Shown piece by piece: positions 35,232 to 46,334 of a DNA stretch of 64,000 nucleotides (its first letter is position 1; each line of letters starts with the position of its first letter). Source of the stretch: Ornithodoros turicata. Its lineage: Eukaryota > Arthropoda > Arachnida > Ixodida > Argasidae. Both the position numbers and the translations under genes were made by a program. The stretch lies in assembly GCF_037126465.1 (NCBI RefSeq), contig NC_088204.1, forward strand, positions 19,040,804 to 19,104,803. The letters are read 5' to 3'. Below the pieces are notes generated by a model. The model made no database searches, had not been told where the DNA came from, and saw nothing but the letters and a program-made list of their open reading frames with translations.

Positions 35232-35460
35232 GCTGTTAAAACAGAACCTCACCACACATAGCATGCTTCTTGCCAACCACCATTCTGAACGATATCATTC
35301 TGTCTCCGGATTTGTTGAAAAAGGGAAGAGGAGGAGCCTATCTTGGACACATTATGCACGTCCAAGTTAGGCGCCTCCTCCTGTTTTCGACAAATCAGGA
35401 GTCCGAATGATGTCACCCGGAATGGTGGTTGGCTAGAAGCGTGCTAGGAGGCGAGGTAGA
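35232..35460. repeat. Palindromic MITE copy, CTTGGACACATT centre
   Basis: Arms 'ACCTCACCACACATAGCATG' and 'GTTGAAAAAGGGAAGAGGAG' pair with the inverse 'CTCCTCCTGTTTTCGACAAA'. The centre 'CTTGGACACATTATGCACGT' differs from the common TGTGACA type. A relic with a related centre is at 26,050-26,100. Confidence 0.65.
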
Positions 35461-35595
35461 GACGCGGTAAGCGTGGCTGTGACTGGTTTGTTATGCGGGC
35501 AATGGTAAAGGATGCGCTCCAGATTTTACGAATCACCGCAGTGAGGACATCTCGGATAGTCCACTTTTCGCAAGCGATGACGGCTTTGAGCAGTA

Positions 35596-36090
35596 CACTC
35601 CAAGAAAAAAAAATGAGAAAATTTAGGTATTTTGGAGACTAAATGCGTTGCCACAAAAATAATCCCTTTAAGGAGTAAACGCACGGGACTAAAAGAATGT
35701 CACAGAGCGAGGACTCCATTTCACGCTGTGTACTAAGAGTCCCAGGCACCTAATTCATATGTGCATGAATGAAAATACTTTGAATTAAACCGTCAACCGT
35801 GACATGTCGAGTGATATAAAATCTTGCGACATGCATATAGGACACAATTTCGCAACAAAGAACAGCTAACTATTTCTTACTCTGTGTGGGTGGGAAATTG
35901 CCAAGTTAGCTAAGTTATATAGTCTTATGCCATCAAGTTCACGAAATGCACATATTTACGTATAGGCTGTTGCATTGAGGAGACCATTTGCGAAGTTCAG
36001 TGACTATTTGCAGTCCTTAGGAGTAAATTTCGAGGTTAAGGGACTAAAACGGGGAGTAATTGCGATCTACGGGACTAGGGTGGGTGGGGG
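35596..36090. repeat. Dispersed element with 'GGAGACTAA' motifs, copy 1
   Basis: Starts TACACTCCAAGAAAAAAAAA, with 'TTTGGAGACTAAATGCG' inside and 'GGGACTAGGGTGGGTGGGG' at the right. A similar start and motifs ('TACACCCTAAGAAAG', 'TTTCGGAGACTAAGTGG') occur at 43,640-43,880. Confidence 0.5.
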
Positions 36091-36167
36091 GATAGGTTTA
36101 ATGGAGTGAAAAAAAAGAAAACGGAAATGTCAGCCAGGCTATTGCCAACTTGCTATTCCGAAAAAGA

Positions 36168-36276
36168 AACTGAAAAATAAACAAAAGGAAAGAAAAAGAA
36201 AGGAACTGAAAAATAAACAAATAGAAAGATGAAGAAAGGAACTGAGAATAAACAAAAGAAATAAAGGAAAGGAAAA
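36168..36276. repeat. Purine-rich ~37-bp tandem repeat
   Basis: Three units of 'GAACTGAAAAATAAACAAA' plus a variable A/G stretch. Confidence 0.75.
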
Positions 36277-37686
36277 GATGAAAGAAAAACAGGCACGCAG
36301 TGCAGTGCAGTACAGGCACAAAAGAAAGTCCCAAGAATGTCCAGTCAGAGGGTAGACGCAAGGCCCCGAGTGGCTCCGGACTAACATCTCCATTTTTTTC
36401 TTCGTTTTTGTTATTTTTCGTTTCGTTATTTACGAGCGAAAGAAACCGGAAACCACGCTTTCCCTCCCCTCTTCTTTCCTCCTTCCCCCTCCTTCTCGAT
36501 AAGCGGGACAATGCGGAGAGGCCTCGGATTGGTCCTCCTGAAACGATCTCCCACGATGACTGGACAAACCGTTTGAGGAGACCAATGGGAACCCGCATTG
36601 CAGTGTTGGCCTACTTCAGGGAGAGGGAATGCGTCAACTGCTGTTTCTCTCGCTCATAAATCACGAACGACGCAACGGACGAATTCCGTTCCTTTTGTGT
36701 TGGCGTCAAGGTAACGGCATATTTCATTCCGGGAGGAGAAATTTTTGCACTTTAGTACCTCCCTTACCCCTTCATTACTGTACCCTATGCTCTCACGCAT
36801 ACGTCGACAAGACAACAAGATGTGCAAGATGTTTTCATTTTCGCTCTCTGTATCCGTCCAGCAGAAATTGAAGGCCAAGGAAGGAAGAGAGAACCCGTTT
36901 CGTGAGGGAAGAAGGGAAAATTAAAGGAATAAATAACGAGGCCCCTTGGTGTTTTCTCTCTCACTGTCATCGTGACTGTAATAGGGGCTCGTGGCCTTTC
37001 TTCCACATTCGCACGGGTTGGCTGAACAATGGCATTTTATAGCGGGCCAGTTCTTTTTTCTTTTCTTTTCTTTGCTTTTTTTTCTTTATATCGCGGTGCC
37101 GGTATACAGAGCGGAAGATTGCAAGTGCATGATAACCGATAAAGAAAAGAAACGAAAAAGTGTAGCGCACGATGATGGTTGAGTGGTGGACTATCATGAA
37201 ATGTATGCGTGCATCTTATCTCACTTTTCCTTTCTATTAATCTTTTTTTTTTTTTTTTCAGTTTCTACGCAGTGAATGAGACCGTAATGGGTTACGAAAT
37301 TGAAGCCGTGCAAGTCATGTGCCCTGTATAGGCATAGGTGTTGCGTTTAAGTGGAGATATGAATGTCTGATAGGAAGCAGTGAAAGAACATGTGATTTGA
37401 ATTACGATTAGCCGTACAACTTTCGGGAAGAAATTGTGGGATGTTGTTACTTGACTAAAGAAGAAAGGGTCTCAGATACTACGGTTCTTCTTTCGACGTA
37501 CATTGTTGCTTTTTATTTTAGATGTCGTTTAATTGGGACACGCGAATATGTCTGCTAACTCTCTTTGATGTGTATCGTTGGCTGCAAAATGGCCTGAATA
37601 TTTGAACTACTATAGTCAGTGACAACATAAGTCATACACTTGACCACGCCCCCACACAAGAATCGCTCCGCGCGCGCGAATGTACA

Positions 37687-37938
37687 TACACTCTTAAAAA
37701 TAAACTTCACCGCATAGCACGCTCCTGGCCAACCATAATCTCGAATGATATCGTTATCTGCCCTGATTTGTTGAAAGCGGTAGGCGTACGCCTTTTTTGT
37801 GACAATTATGAACAGCATAAGTGTCACAAAAAGGCATACGCCTCCCGTTTTCAACAAATCAGGGCAGATAACGATATCATTCGAGATTATGGTTGGCTAG
37901 GAGCGTGCTATGCGGTGAAGTCCATTTTTAAGAGTGTA
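37687..37938. repeat. Palindromic MITE, nearly intact
   Basis: TACACTCTTAAAAATAAACT to TTTTTAAGAGTGTA, about 250 bases, arms almost identical. Confidence 0.9.
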
Positions 37939-38053
37939 GTGCGGCGAGGCCAAGTGGGGACTGGGGAGAGAGAGAGCGGCGGGAGGCCGGCACTACATCG
38001 CGAAGCGGGGGCGTCGTGCATAGGCTGGTAGCCAATCGCGGGAGACTTCCACG

Positions 38054-38314
38054 TACAGTCTTAGAAATGAACTTCACGGCATAGCACGATCCTAGCCAAC
38101 CATAATCTCGAACGCTATCGTTATCTACACTGATTTGTTGAAAACGGGAGGCGTACGCCTTTTTTGTGACAATTATGAACAGCATAAGTGTCACAAAAAA
38201 GGCGTAAAGGCGTACGCCTCCCGTTTTCAACAAATCAGTGTAGATAACGATATCATTCGAGATTATGGTTGGCTAGGAGCTTGCTATGCGGAGAAGTTCA
38301 TTTCTAAGAGTGTA
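38054..38314. repeat. Palindromic MITE, nearly intact
   Basis: TACAGTCTTAGAAATGAACT to TTTCTAAGAGTGTA. An eight-base duplication next to the centre ('GGCGTAAAGGCGTACGCC') shows local slippage. Confidence 0.9.
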
Positions 38315-38354
38315 TGAGTGGGCGGTCCCAATTGTATAGGACTTAAGTTGTCAC

Positions 38355-39152
38355 TGACTATACAGGGTGTTTCAGTTAAATCCCCGGGCTAAATAATTCG
38401 CGAACCGGTGCACCAATCGAATAACTTTCTTTTTTACAAGTATCTGTCCGATACCGCCTACAAGATGCGCACCGCGTGAATGAGCGGGAGGCGCTCATTA
38501 TTTAAATAAAAATGCAAATGAGTTTCGTAAAAAAGCGTAACTTCTAAAGCAGGGCGCTGTCGGTATTAAAATGGGTACTACCCCTTTTGGGACCTTCAGT
38601 GGACACCTTTCAGAGAAAAATCTGCCACCGAAGCGGGTCATTTGTTGCAGTAATTAATTGGTTTCGGTTTACGTATTTTTGTCGCGGCTGGTCGCGGCGA
38701 AGCGCAAAAAGACGCTCTTTCACTCCCTTATCCATCAATGAATTACGTCCTTACACCAATGAATTACACCAATGAATTACACCAATGAATTACGTCCTTT
38801 TGCGCTTCGCCGCGACCAGCCGCGACAAAAATACGTAAACCGAAACCAATTAATTACTGCAACAAATGACCCGCTTCGGTGGCTGATTTTTCTCTGAAAG
38901 GTGTCCACTGAAGGTCCCAAAAGGGGTAGTACCCATTTTAATACCGACAGCGCCCTGCTTTAGAAGTTACGCTTTTTTACGAAACTCATTTGCATTTTTA
39001 TTTAAATAATGAGCGCCTCCCGCTCATTCACGCGGTGCGCATCTTGTAGGCGGTATCGGACAGATACTTGTAAAAAAGAAAGTTATTCGATTGGTGCACC
39101 GGTTCGCGAATTATTTAGCCCGGGGATTTAACTGAAACACCCTGTATAGTCA
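38355..39152. mobile_element. 798-bp foldback element
   Basis: Two arms of about 355 bases are near-perfect inverted copies. The outer ends are TGACTATACAGGGTGTTTCA and its inverse. The loop of about 80 bases holds a 13-bp tandem repeat ACCAATGAATTAC (38,755-38,795). There is no coding capacity. The family of ends ACAGGGTGTTTCA is common in arthropod genomes; I do not assign a superfamily. Confidence 0.92.
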
Positions 39153-40078
39153 CATCAACAACGGATGCGTGTCAGGGTTGCAATAACTAAAAGCAATATG
39201 ACTAAGAGTAGCATGGCATAGCTGTTAGATAATAATGATATCACCAGCTACCCATTTGGAGTCATGAAATAAGAAGACAGCTGCAGCCGCACTTCGCGAC
39301 GTAAATATAGTGCACACACTTATTGGATGGACAGCTTTATCTTTTTAGCCTACAACATCTAGTCAGTAAGATAAATACAATCTGAAATACTTTCACCATC
39401 ACCTCAAGTATCATTCTCGGAGCTTAGATTAGATCATGTTGCAGCACAGGGTAAATGACGCAAAAGTGGGCATTAAAATTATATCCGGAAAATTACTACC
39501 GCTACAAGATTATGGCAAAGATGTGGACCAAGCATCTATAGATATGAACCTTCAGAGAATATGTGGTTGATCTTTCATGTATCTGCCTATTCTATAAGGA
39601 ATGTTTGTTTAAAAAAAACACAAAGAGTTAGTATAAAAAATTCGTTACAGTGCAGCACTTATGTGCTTAAAGCACAACAAATAAAAAAGAAAGAAAACAT
39701 CGACCATGAACGGCAACATTTGGCGCCGTGCCCAATCTATCTATTTTCTGTTAAATTAAAACAAAACAAAACCAGGAACTATTGATGCATTAGCTTGAAC
39801 GAGTTCTACCTCAGTTCATTTCTGGTCTGACATCTATGCGCACGGTGTCCACCCTAATTATGGACAGCATTTTATAAAATATTTTAATGTATTTTGGTTT
39901 ATTTTATTTATAGTTTAATTATTTTTTTAAATATATTGAAATGACAATGAACGGCGATATATTCAAGGTCATGTGGCCTGAGTGACTTTTCGCGCTCTCT
40001 TCCACCCAAAAGAGAAAATAATTTCAATTCAATTCAAATTCAAATGTAGACCGCATTATGGCCGCCGTATATAACAAC
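39153..40078. other. No gene recognised
   Basis: AT-rich DNA with 'TTTTATTTATAGTTTAATTA'-like runs at 39,880-39,940 and an imperfect 'AATTCAATTCAAATTC' run at 40,023-40,045. Confidence 0.4.
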
Positions 40079-40080
40079 TA

Positions 40081-40659
40081 GAGCCCTGCACCATCCGCGG
40101 TTGGAAGCGGATATCCGCGGATATCCGCAAGTACTTGCGGATTCTGATGAAAATTCAGAACTTTCTGCGGTGTGCGGATCGGATGCGGATGGCGCTAGGT
40201 CGGATGCGGATATACCGCGTGCTGTAATTTTTCCACCAGCAATTTATTTGTATTGCGCTCCGACAGCGAGCGCATGCTCGGGTTCACCTTTGACCATGCA
40301 CGGCCAAGACGGGAGAGAAGGCATTCTGGCGTCTCGAACCGCGCGAGCACCGACGAGGTAGCGTTCCACGCGTTCCAGAAGTATCTCCATAACGCGTTTG
40401 TTGAAATGTTTACCTTTGCTTGTCGTCGTGAGTCGTTCCGTGACAGCATGGAGGCATCCGAAATTATACCAACATATGCTTCCGGCGGTCTTTACGCGTC
40501 CTTCGAAACGTGCGGATTTTGCGGATCGGATGCGGATGGTGCGTTTTGGTTAGCGGATTGGATGCGGATGTAAACTGTTGTGTGTGCTGCGGATGCGGAT
40601 AACGGTTGCGCGGATGCGGGTCGGATGCGGATGCCAAAAATCTCATCCGTGCAGGGCTC
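40081..40659. mobile_element. 579-bp TA-flanked element with GGATGCGGAT repeats
   Basis: Inverted ends GAGCCCTGCAC / GTGCAGGGCTC are flanked by TA on both sides. Each subterminal region has many irregular copies of GGATGCGGAT, GCGGATCGGAT and GGATATCCGC (40,100-40,220 and 40,510-40,640). The middle 290 bases are unique and carry no recognised coding sequence. A short piece with the inverse motif (GCATCGCATCCGCAT) is at 45,806-45,862. Confidence 0.82.
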
Positions 40660-40861
40660 TAATAGCAACCTCCTGGAGTATGAAGGGAATTGCCTCTTCT
40701 TCTCAACTAACTGAGCAGGAGTTGGGAGTCTGTGGTTGCACAAAAGGGAGCCTGCAGCTCCATTTCTTGTGAGTTTCGCCAATATGGCAGTGACTATCAT
40801 AGTGACACTCTGTAGTGAGCATCACATGTACTACTGTGTCTAGTTCACAACTTGTTGTTCT

Positions 40862-41146
40862 TTAGTAGCGGCTGGATATGTCGCTATTCTTCAAGAATGC
40901 ACAGAAGGCTTTCATTGCCCTGTCTTGTTGTTGAGGTCTGGGCCAAGGTCCAAGAATCTCGTAGAAGCTGAACGGAAGGTTGTCAAGTTTTTCCAGTGTC
41001 GTTTGAAGTTTTATTTTATGTTTCTCAAACACTGGGCAATGCATTATGACGTGATGCGTATCTTCAGGGACGTTGCGAAAATATATCTCTCTCTGGCTCT
41101 CGTCCTGACCGGTTCCATACCGGTTCCCTGGATTTCTACCCGTCAA
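40862..41146 (-). pseudogene. Non-LTR retrotransposon ORF2 C-terminus, copy 1
   Basis: The frame has 'EDTHHVIMHCPVFEKHKIKL', then 'LGPWP' and 'AFCAFLKNSDI' before the stop. 'H.L..CP.F...R..L' followed by 'ILGPWP....Q..A...L..FL' is the usual end of LINE ORF2 proteins of the R1/I/Jockey type. Only the last 95 codons remain, a typical 5' truncation. Confidence 0.6.
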
Positions 41147-41599
41147 CCTCCTGGAGTGTTTTCCAACGAATTCTGACTAATCACCTTTATAATTATGAGA
41201 GGCACTCCCACCACCACGATCACGTCCAGCATCGTCATCGCCACTTCGATCATTCCCGTCATCTCTCATCGTCATCACTGATCATTGTCACCACTCATAT
41301 TAGACCCCTAGCTATGGGGTAGCGTTCCACTCCTAGAGTGGAAACCCCCCCCCCCCCCACTTCATCATCACAATATATATGTTGTTGTTGTATGAGAGGC
41401 ACACAGAAGTTCGGCGTAATGATGACACTTGTTTCTTTCGGTGCGCTGAAGCCGTTTTCAGAGTAACCGAAAAGAAAGAAAAAAAGAAAAGAAAACCGGC
41501 AAATCTGGAAGTCATTTTTGTCGCCACGCTTTTTCTGTTTTTCTCCTTTTCTGCTTTTTTCTGTTTTTCTGCTTTTTCTGTTCCCGTTTTTCTTTCGCT

Positions 41600-41715
41600 T
41601 TTTTGTACCATTATGCACGGCATAATGGTAAAAATAGTCGAGAACGTTGTCATTCGGGATGATAGTTGGCTAGGAGCGATCTATGTGGGTGAAACTCAGT
41701 TTTAAGGGTGTAGGA
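41600..41715. repeat. MITE right half
   Basis: 'CATTATGCACGGCATAATGG' centre and right arm 'GTTGTCATTCGGGATGATAG', ending TTTTAAGGGTGTA. The left arm has been replaced by T/C-rich sequence. Confidence 0.6.
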
Positions 41716-41779
41716 TCCCTCTCGGTTGGCAAAGATGTCATTTGTTGTGGTCAGCTTATAATATATTCAGCACGTAACA

Positions 41780-42110
41780 TTGTACCGCAGAGCAAACTGC
41801 ACTCACTGTACAGCGATTCAGTGCAAAGCAGTGCGATTCACTGAGCGACGCGTCCTCCAGCGCCAACTTGAAGCCACTGGGACACCCTCACTTGCCCTTC
41901 CTCAACTGCTTGGGCCTTCGGTCAATCCTGCGCATCAGCTACGAGCTCTTCAAGCCCTCATCACCTTCTTAGCAGCAACAGGGCTCCTGCGTGAACTCTG
42001 AACATTCATCATCATTCACCATCTTCTCCCCCTCAAGAAATGGGATAGGGTGCCGCCTCAGCGGCGAAACAACCCATTACATCATCATTTCTTATTTGTT
42101 GTTGTTGTCA
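41780..42110 (+). pseudogene. Non-LTR retrotransposon 3' end, copy 2
   Basis: The frame ends 'LLGPSVNPAHQLRALQALIT', 'FLAATGLLREL', stop at 42,001. It is followed by a short 3' untranslated region ('GGGTGCCGCCTCAGCGGCG', ATCATC runs) and a (TTG)n tail at about 42,096-42,110. This is the 3' end of a 5'-truncated LINE, in the opposite orientation to copy 1 and of a different type. Confidence 0.65.
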
Positions 42111-42114
42111 GTGC

Positions 42115-43185
42115 AAAGCTTAGGCGCTCAAGATAATCATATGCTTTGGAACGACAGTATGAGTTCAAACGTTTGATCCCTATTAACGGTTGTATTGGAC
42201 ACAATATTACCCCTAATAGAGGATGAGTAAAATCTATGATGAGATAGATAGATCAAAATATTTATAAGGTGAACGCCGTGCTCGATTCTTTTATGTTCCA
42301 TCGAAGGTGGATCTCAAGATGAGAATGGAGTAGCCAGTTCTGACTGGGTCGGGACTAACCTCTCCATATTTTTCTTTCTTTCTTTTCCAATCCAATCCAA
42401 TGAGAATGGAAAGCTATCTGACATTAATTTTAAAACATTTCTACGCGCTATTTTTTGCGAAGCTCAATTTTTCTTATTTATGTTTACGAGCGGTACACGA
42501 CTATCTTAAATGTCCATGAAACGGTTTTCTCAATATTTGATGCTCTGCTCTAAATACGGCGTTGCTTTCGGTACTTCGTTTTTTTTTGTTTTTTTTTTAA
42601 TACTTGCCAGGATATTTTGTCCGCTACAAAGAGTAAGCCCCTGACGTAACACGACGGGCTAAAATGAGGCCTTATATTCTGAGGAAGCTTATTTTCCTCT
42701 TATAGCTCTTGGCTCTATAAAACCCCAACGCCTTTCTAATCTCCACCTTAGCTGTTCTTTTATGTTTGTCTCGATCTACACTGACTGTTTGACTTCTTTC
42801 TCGATGGCCTTTTCAGCGTGGCAACAATGTATGCCCGTGTCGGGTATATATATACTTCACTCCGTTTCTCTGCTCCATTACATCGGGGCCAAAGCGCCCA
42901 CAAAAATTACCCTCATTCCAGTTTTTTTCCTTCGTTTTTTTTTTGTAATTTTCTTTTTTATTTTGTCTCGTTGCGTATATTCTTTTCAAGACGACTCTTA
43001 AATGTGAGCCAAGCGATTCAAGCGCGGACGTGCCGCGGTTTTCTTTTATTTATTTTTTTCACAGTTATCGATTTTTCCTCCCGTCCTTCTTGTCTACGAT
43101 ACAACCAAGTAATACGATTACTTGATTAGATACTTGATTAGATTGGATACGAACAGTTTAAGGGCTACTAGATCGCAAACATTTC
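42115..43185. other. No gene recognised
   Basis: T-rich DNA with several poly-T runs. Nothing supportable. Confidence 0.4.
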
Positions 43186-43600
43186 TCCACGCGGAGTGAA
43201 AGATTGCTGTTACCTTGAAATCACAAAAGGAACGGGATTCTTCCGTTGCGTCGTTCGTGACTTAATGCGCGAGAAAGAAACGGCCAATTTACGCTTTCCC
43301 TTTCTCTCTCCTTCTCAAGAAGGCCGACGACAATGCGGAGAGGGCCCTCATTGGTCTCCGCAAACGACTCGCCCAATCATCGCGGGAGATCGTTCGAGGA
43401 AGACCATTCAGAGGCCTCTCAGCATTGTCGGGCTTTCTAAGAAGGAGAGAGAGAGGGAAGGCGTAAATTGGGTTTTTTCTATCGATCATAAATCACGAAC
43501 GACGCAATGGATGAATCCCGTTCCCTTTGTGTTGGTTTCAAGGTAACTGCATCTTTTATTCCGCGAGGAAACGTGTTTGCATCTTTAGTGCCCTTTTAAA
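43186..43600. repeat. Long palindromic MITE, 'AGGAACGGGATT' family
   Basis: 'CACAAAAGGAACGGGATTCTTCCGTTGCG' type arm (split here: AAAGGAACGGGATT, then TTCCGTTGCGTCGTTCG) pairs with 'CGAACGACGCAATGG' and 'ATCCCGTTCC'. The centre pairs 'GATTGGGCGA' type sequences around the CGCGGGAGATCG block. Confidence 0.75.
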
Positions 43601-43889
43601 TCTACCTAAGTTGTGGCCAGGACGATGCTGTGCTGAGTAGGTATACACCCTAAGAAAGAAAAAAGAGAGTGGGGAAAAAATTTAAGTCCTTTCGGAGACT
43701 AAGTGGAGTGTCGTAAACATTAGTCCGTTTCGGGGTTCATTCATTTGATTTCATTCATTCATTCATTCATCTGCGGTGCTGTGGAGTAAATTTGAGGATC
43801 AGACGACTAAAAAGTGCAATCTAATTCCATTGAGTAATTACAATCTAGGAGACTAGAAGCTGTAATTAGGCTACTCCCCAATCCATCAC

Positions 43890-45540
43890 ACCACCATCAT
43901 CCCCATGAAATCATGATTTCTTTATATGTGTGTAACTGTATGAATTTGAATTGCGTCGGAAAATTATATTGAGGTGTTGAAAGCTATGGGACGTCTAATT
44001 CAAACAGAAATAACAATTCCCGAGATTACGGGAGGTGGAAGCGGGGGAAGGGAAGAGGGGGAGCGAGAGGGGGAGAACATTGTATGAGCCTCAATTAGTT
44101 CAATTTTACTGCGCGAAAGTATAGCGACGTTTCACAAGTGCCACCAATCGCGTTTTTCTTTTTATTTTCTTCTTTCTTTTTCTAAATGAAACTTAAGCTT
44201 GTGATTTACACGGTCGGCTACGAACTCCAACTCGAAATGAGCGAGGCTCATGGTAGTTTGGGTTAGAAAAGGAAAAGAACGAAAAGGGAATGAGAAAATG
44301 GAAGAAAAAACAGAAAGGAGAAAGACTATGGGAGAAACGCAGTCTTATCTATAAGAAAATAACGTACCCAGATTACTATCATTATTTGCGTTTCCGCGTC
44401 TCTTTCTTATAGTCATCTCCCAGACTCTCGTGGGCACACTCTAAATAAATACTCGAAATGCTTGAAATAGTGTCCAGTATAGCTCATAATTTCATGTAGT
44501 ATCAAGTTACGTAAACTCGGCCGCGACCCAGTACTACGCAGTTTATCGCAGAGTTCAGTGTTTCATATGGCCGGAGTGTTTGTACATCGGCATGATTTCG
44601 TAATGCTGTCATAAGGTTTATGTTTTATACTACTATACAATATAAATATATTACTCGTGTGACCCAGTGTTTAGTGGTCTCCAACGGCTCTAATTTAGGG
44701 ACTTTCCCATGATTTGCACCTTACGGGGTATCGAAATTTTGTAGAAAGCAAAAGGTGACTATTGCCACGTACATTTAGGGAGTGACTTTTTCGGGTTCAA
44801 TGCCTTTCTCAGATTCGGAGGAGATCGGGCGCTATTGTTAAATCTGTAATTCAGAGAGAAATCGGGCGATAATTGTGCCTTCGGGTGTTATAGGGTGTTT
44901 TTGTTTCTCCTCTTGTCTACTAAGGACTTCTTGTTTCCTTTCTTGTTTTCTTTTGTGTGGGTGACCTACCAGCGCTAATCCCCACAGGCATAGACAGTGC
45001 TGACACACGGGTGTATTTCTGGGAACGTGACCCATTCTTACACGCGTTGCACGTGGCGACCTTTATTCGTCTTCAGTGGAAACGTCACTTGAGGATTTCA
45101 CAGTGAACGGAATTCAGGGAGAAATCGGGTTCAACCCGAATTGGTCGGAGGTCAGTTCGGGAGGTGATAACCGTGCGGAGTCGGGATTAACCAGAAAAAG
45201 TCACTCCCTACGGGTATATTCATACAAAAATGCATTGGTATCAGAAAATAGACGAGTTCAGAAAATCCCAGTGCTCTTTGCGCACGCATTGCAACCTGGG
45301 CGCTTGCTGAGCGGGGGAACGAAAAATAATCCTTCATATTTAGCCTTCGCTGACCTTGACACGTCGTGGACAATGGACTAGTAGGGGAGAAATCGGAACA
45401 GTTTGGAGGCCGCCCGTTTCTTTCGTATTAGTAAACTCCCACAGTTCAAAGCGGCGCTAAGCACTCTGGGATTTTCTGAACTGAAGACACCACTGCGCCA
45501 AGTCCTTCACGGACGAAGATTCTAGTCTCGATGAAGCATA
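43890..45540. other. No gene recognised; inverted 'GGAGTGACTTTTTC' pair
   Basis: 'GGGAGTGACTTTTTCGGGTT' at 44,779-44,798 and its inverse near 45,196-45,215 bracket about 430 bases. The plus-strand open frame at 45,076-45,381 crosses the right member and is repeat-derived. Confidence 0.45.
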
Positions 45541-46142
45541 CACTCTTAAAAATGATGGTGGTGGTGGTGATAGTGAAAGGGCTAGCCGTTGTCGGCCTCA
45601 CATATGTGGGCAACGTCACGACTGACGCCCTGGGGAATGTGCGTCCTGGGCCGACTTCTAAGGGAACTGTGTCGAAATATGTCTGAAATGACATTCACCA
45701 CATAGCACGCTCCTAGCCAACCATCATCCCGAATGACAACGTTCTCGCCCCTGATTTGTTGAAAACGGGAGGCGGAGACTATTTTGTATCCATTATGTAT
45801 GAGATAACAGCATCGCATCCGCATCGCATCCGTATCTATCCGTATCCGTATCGCATCCGTGGCCAGCATGCACATTTACATAATCGCCGCAAATCAAACG
45901 AACGTCGCGCATCGAAAAAAATTACAACATGCTGATGGTTCTAAAGAAGTGCATGTGTTTTCACGCACCGATAAATGTGGGACAAAGCTCCCCTTGAAGT
46001 CAGCCCAAAATGTATACTTGCATAATAGATACAAAATAGGCTCCGCCTCCCGTTTTCAACAAATCAGGGGCGAGGACGTTGTCATTCGGGATGATGATTG
46101 GCAAGAAGCGTGCTATGTGGTGAAACTCATTTTTAAGAGTGT
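45541..46142. repeat. MITE/SINE composite split by GCATCC-repeat insert
   Basis: TACACTCTTAAAAATGATGG opens it, followed at once by a SINE 3' part (45,552-45,690, GGTGGTGG tail side first). Then come the MITE left arm (45,690-45,795), about 235 bases of insert with GCATCGCATCC repeats, and a right arm ending TTTTTAAGAGTGTA. Confidence 0.65.
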
Positions 46143-46204
46143 ACTTTCTTGTTCCGGAATGACAAAGTTTGCAATAATATTAACGCCACCTCTGAACATC
46201 GCGG

Positions 46205-46325
46205 GCGTTCCGCTTGGGTCGACTTTATAGGGAACCCAAGTGACATTTGCCGAGAGAGTCTGGAAGCGTCCTAGGGATAAGACCCAGACAGCGCAACCGG
46301 GATTCGAACCCGGGTCACCCTGTAC
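46205..46325 (-). mobile_element. SINE copy, tRNA head and body start
   Basis: Minus strand: 'GGGTTCGAATCCCGGTTGCG' box B, then 'GTCTGGGTCTTATCCCTAGG' and the body to 'AAGTCGACCCAAGCGG'. Confidence 0.6.
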
Positions 46326-46334
46326 ACGTTCTCT

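Noticed and set aside
45076..45381. 101-codon plus-strand frame
   Set aside because: It contains the inverse of a repeat at 44,779 and shows no protein similarity.
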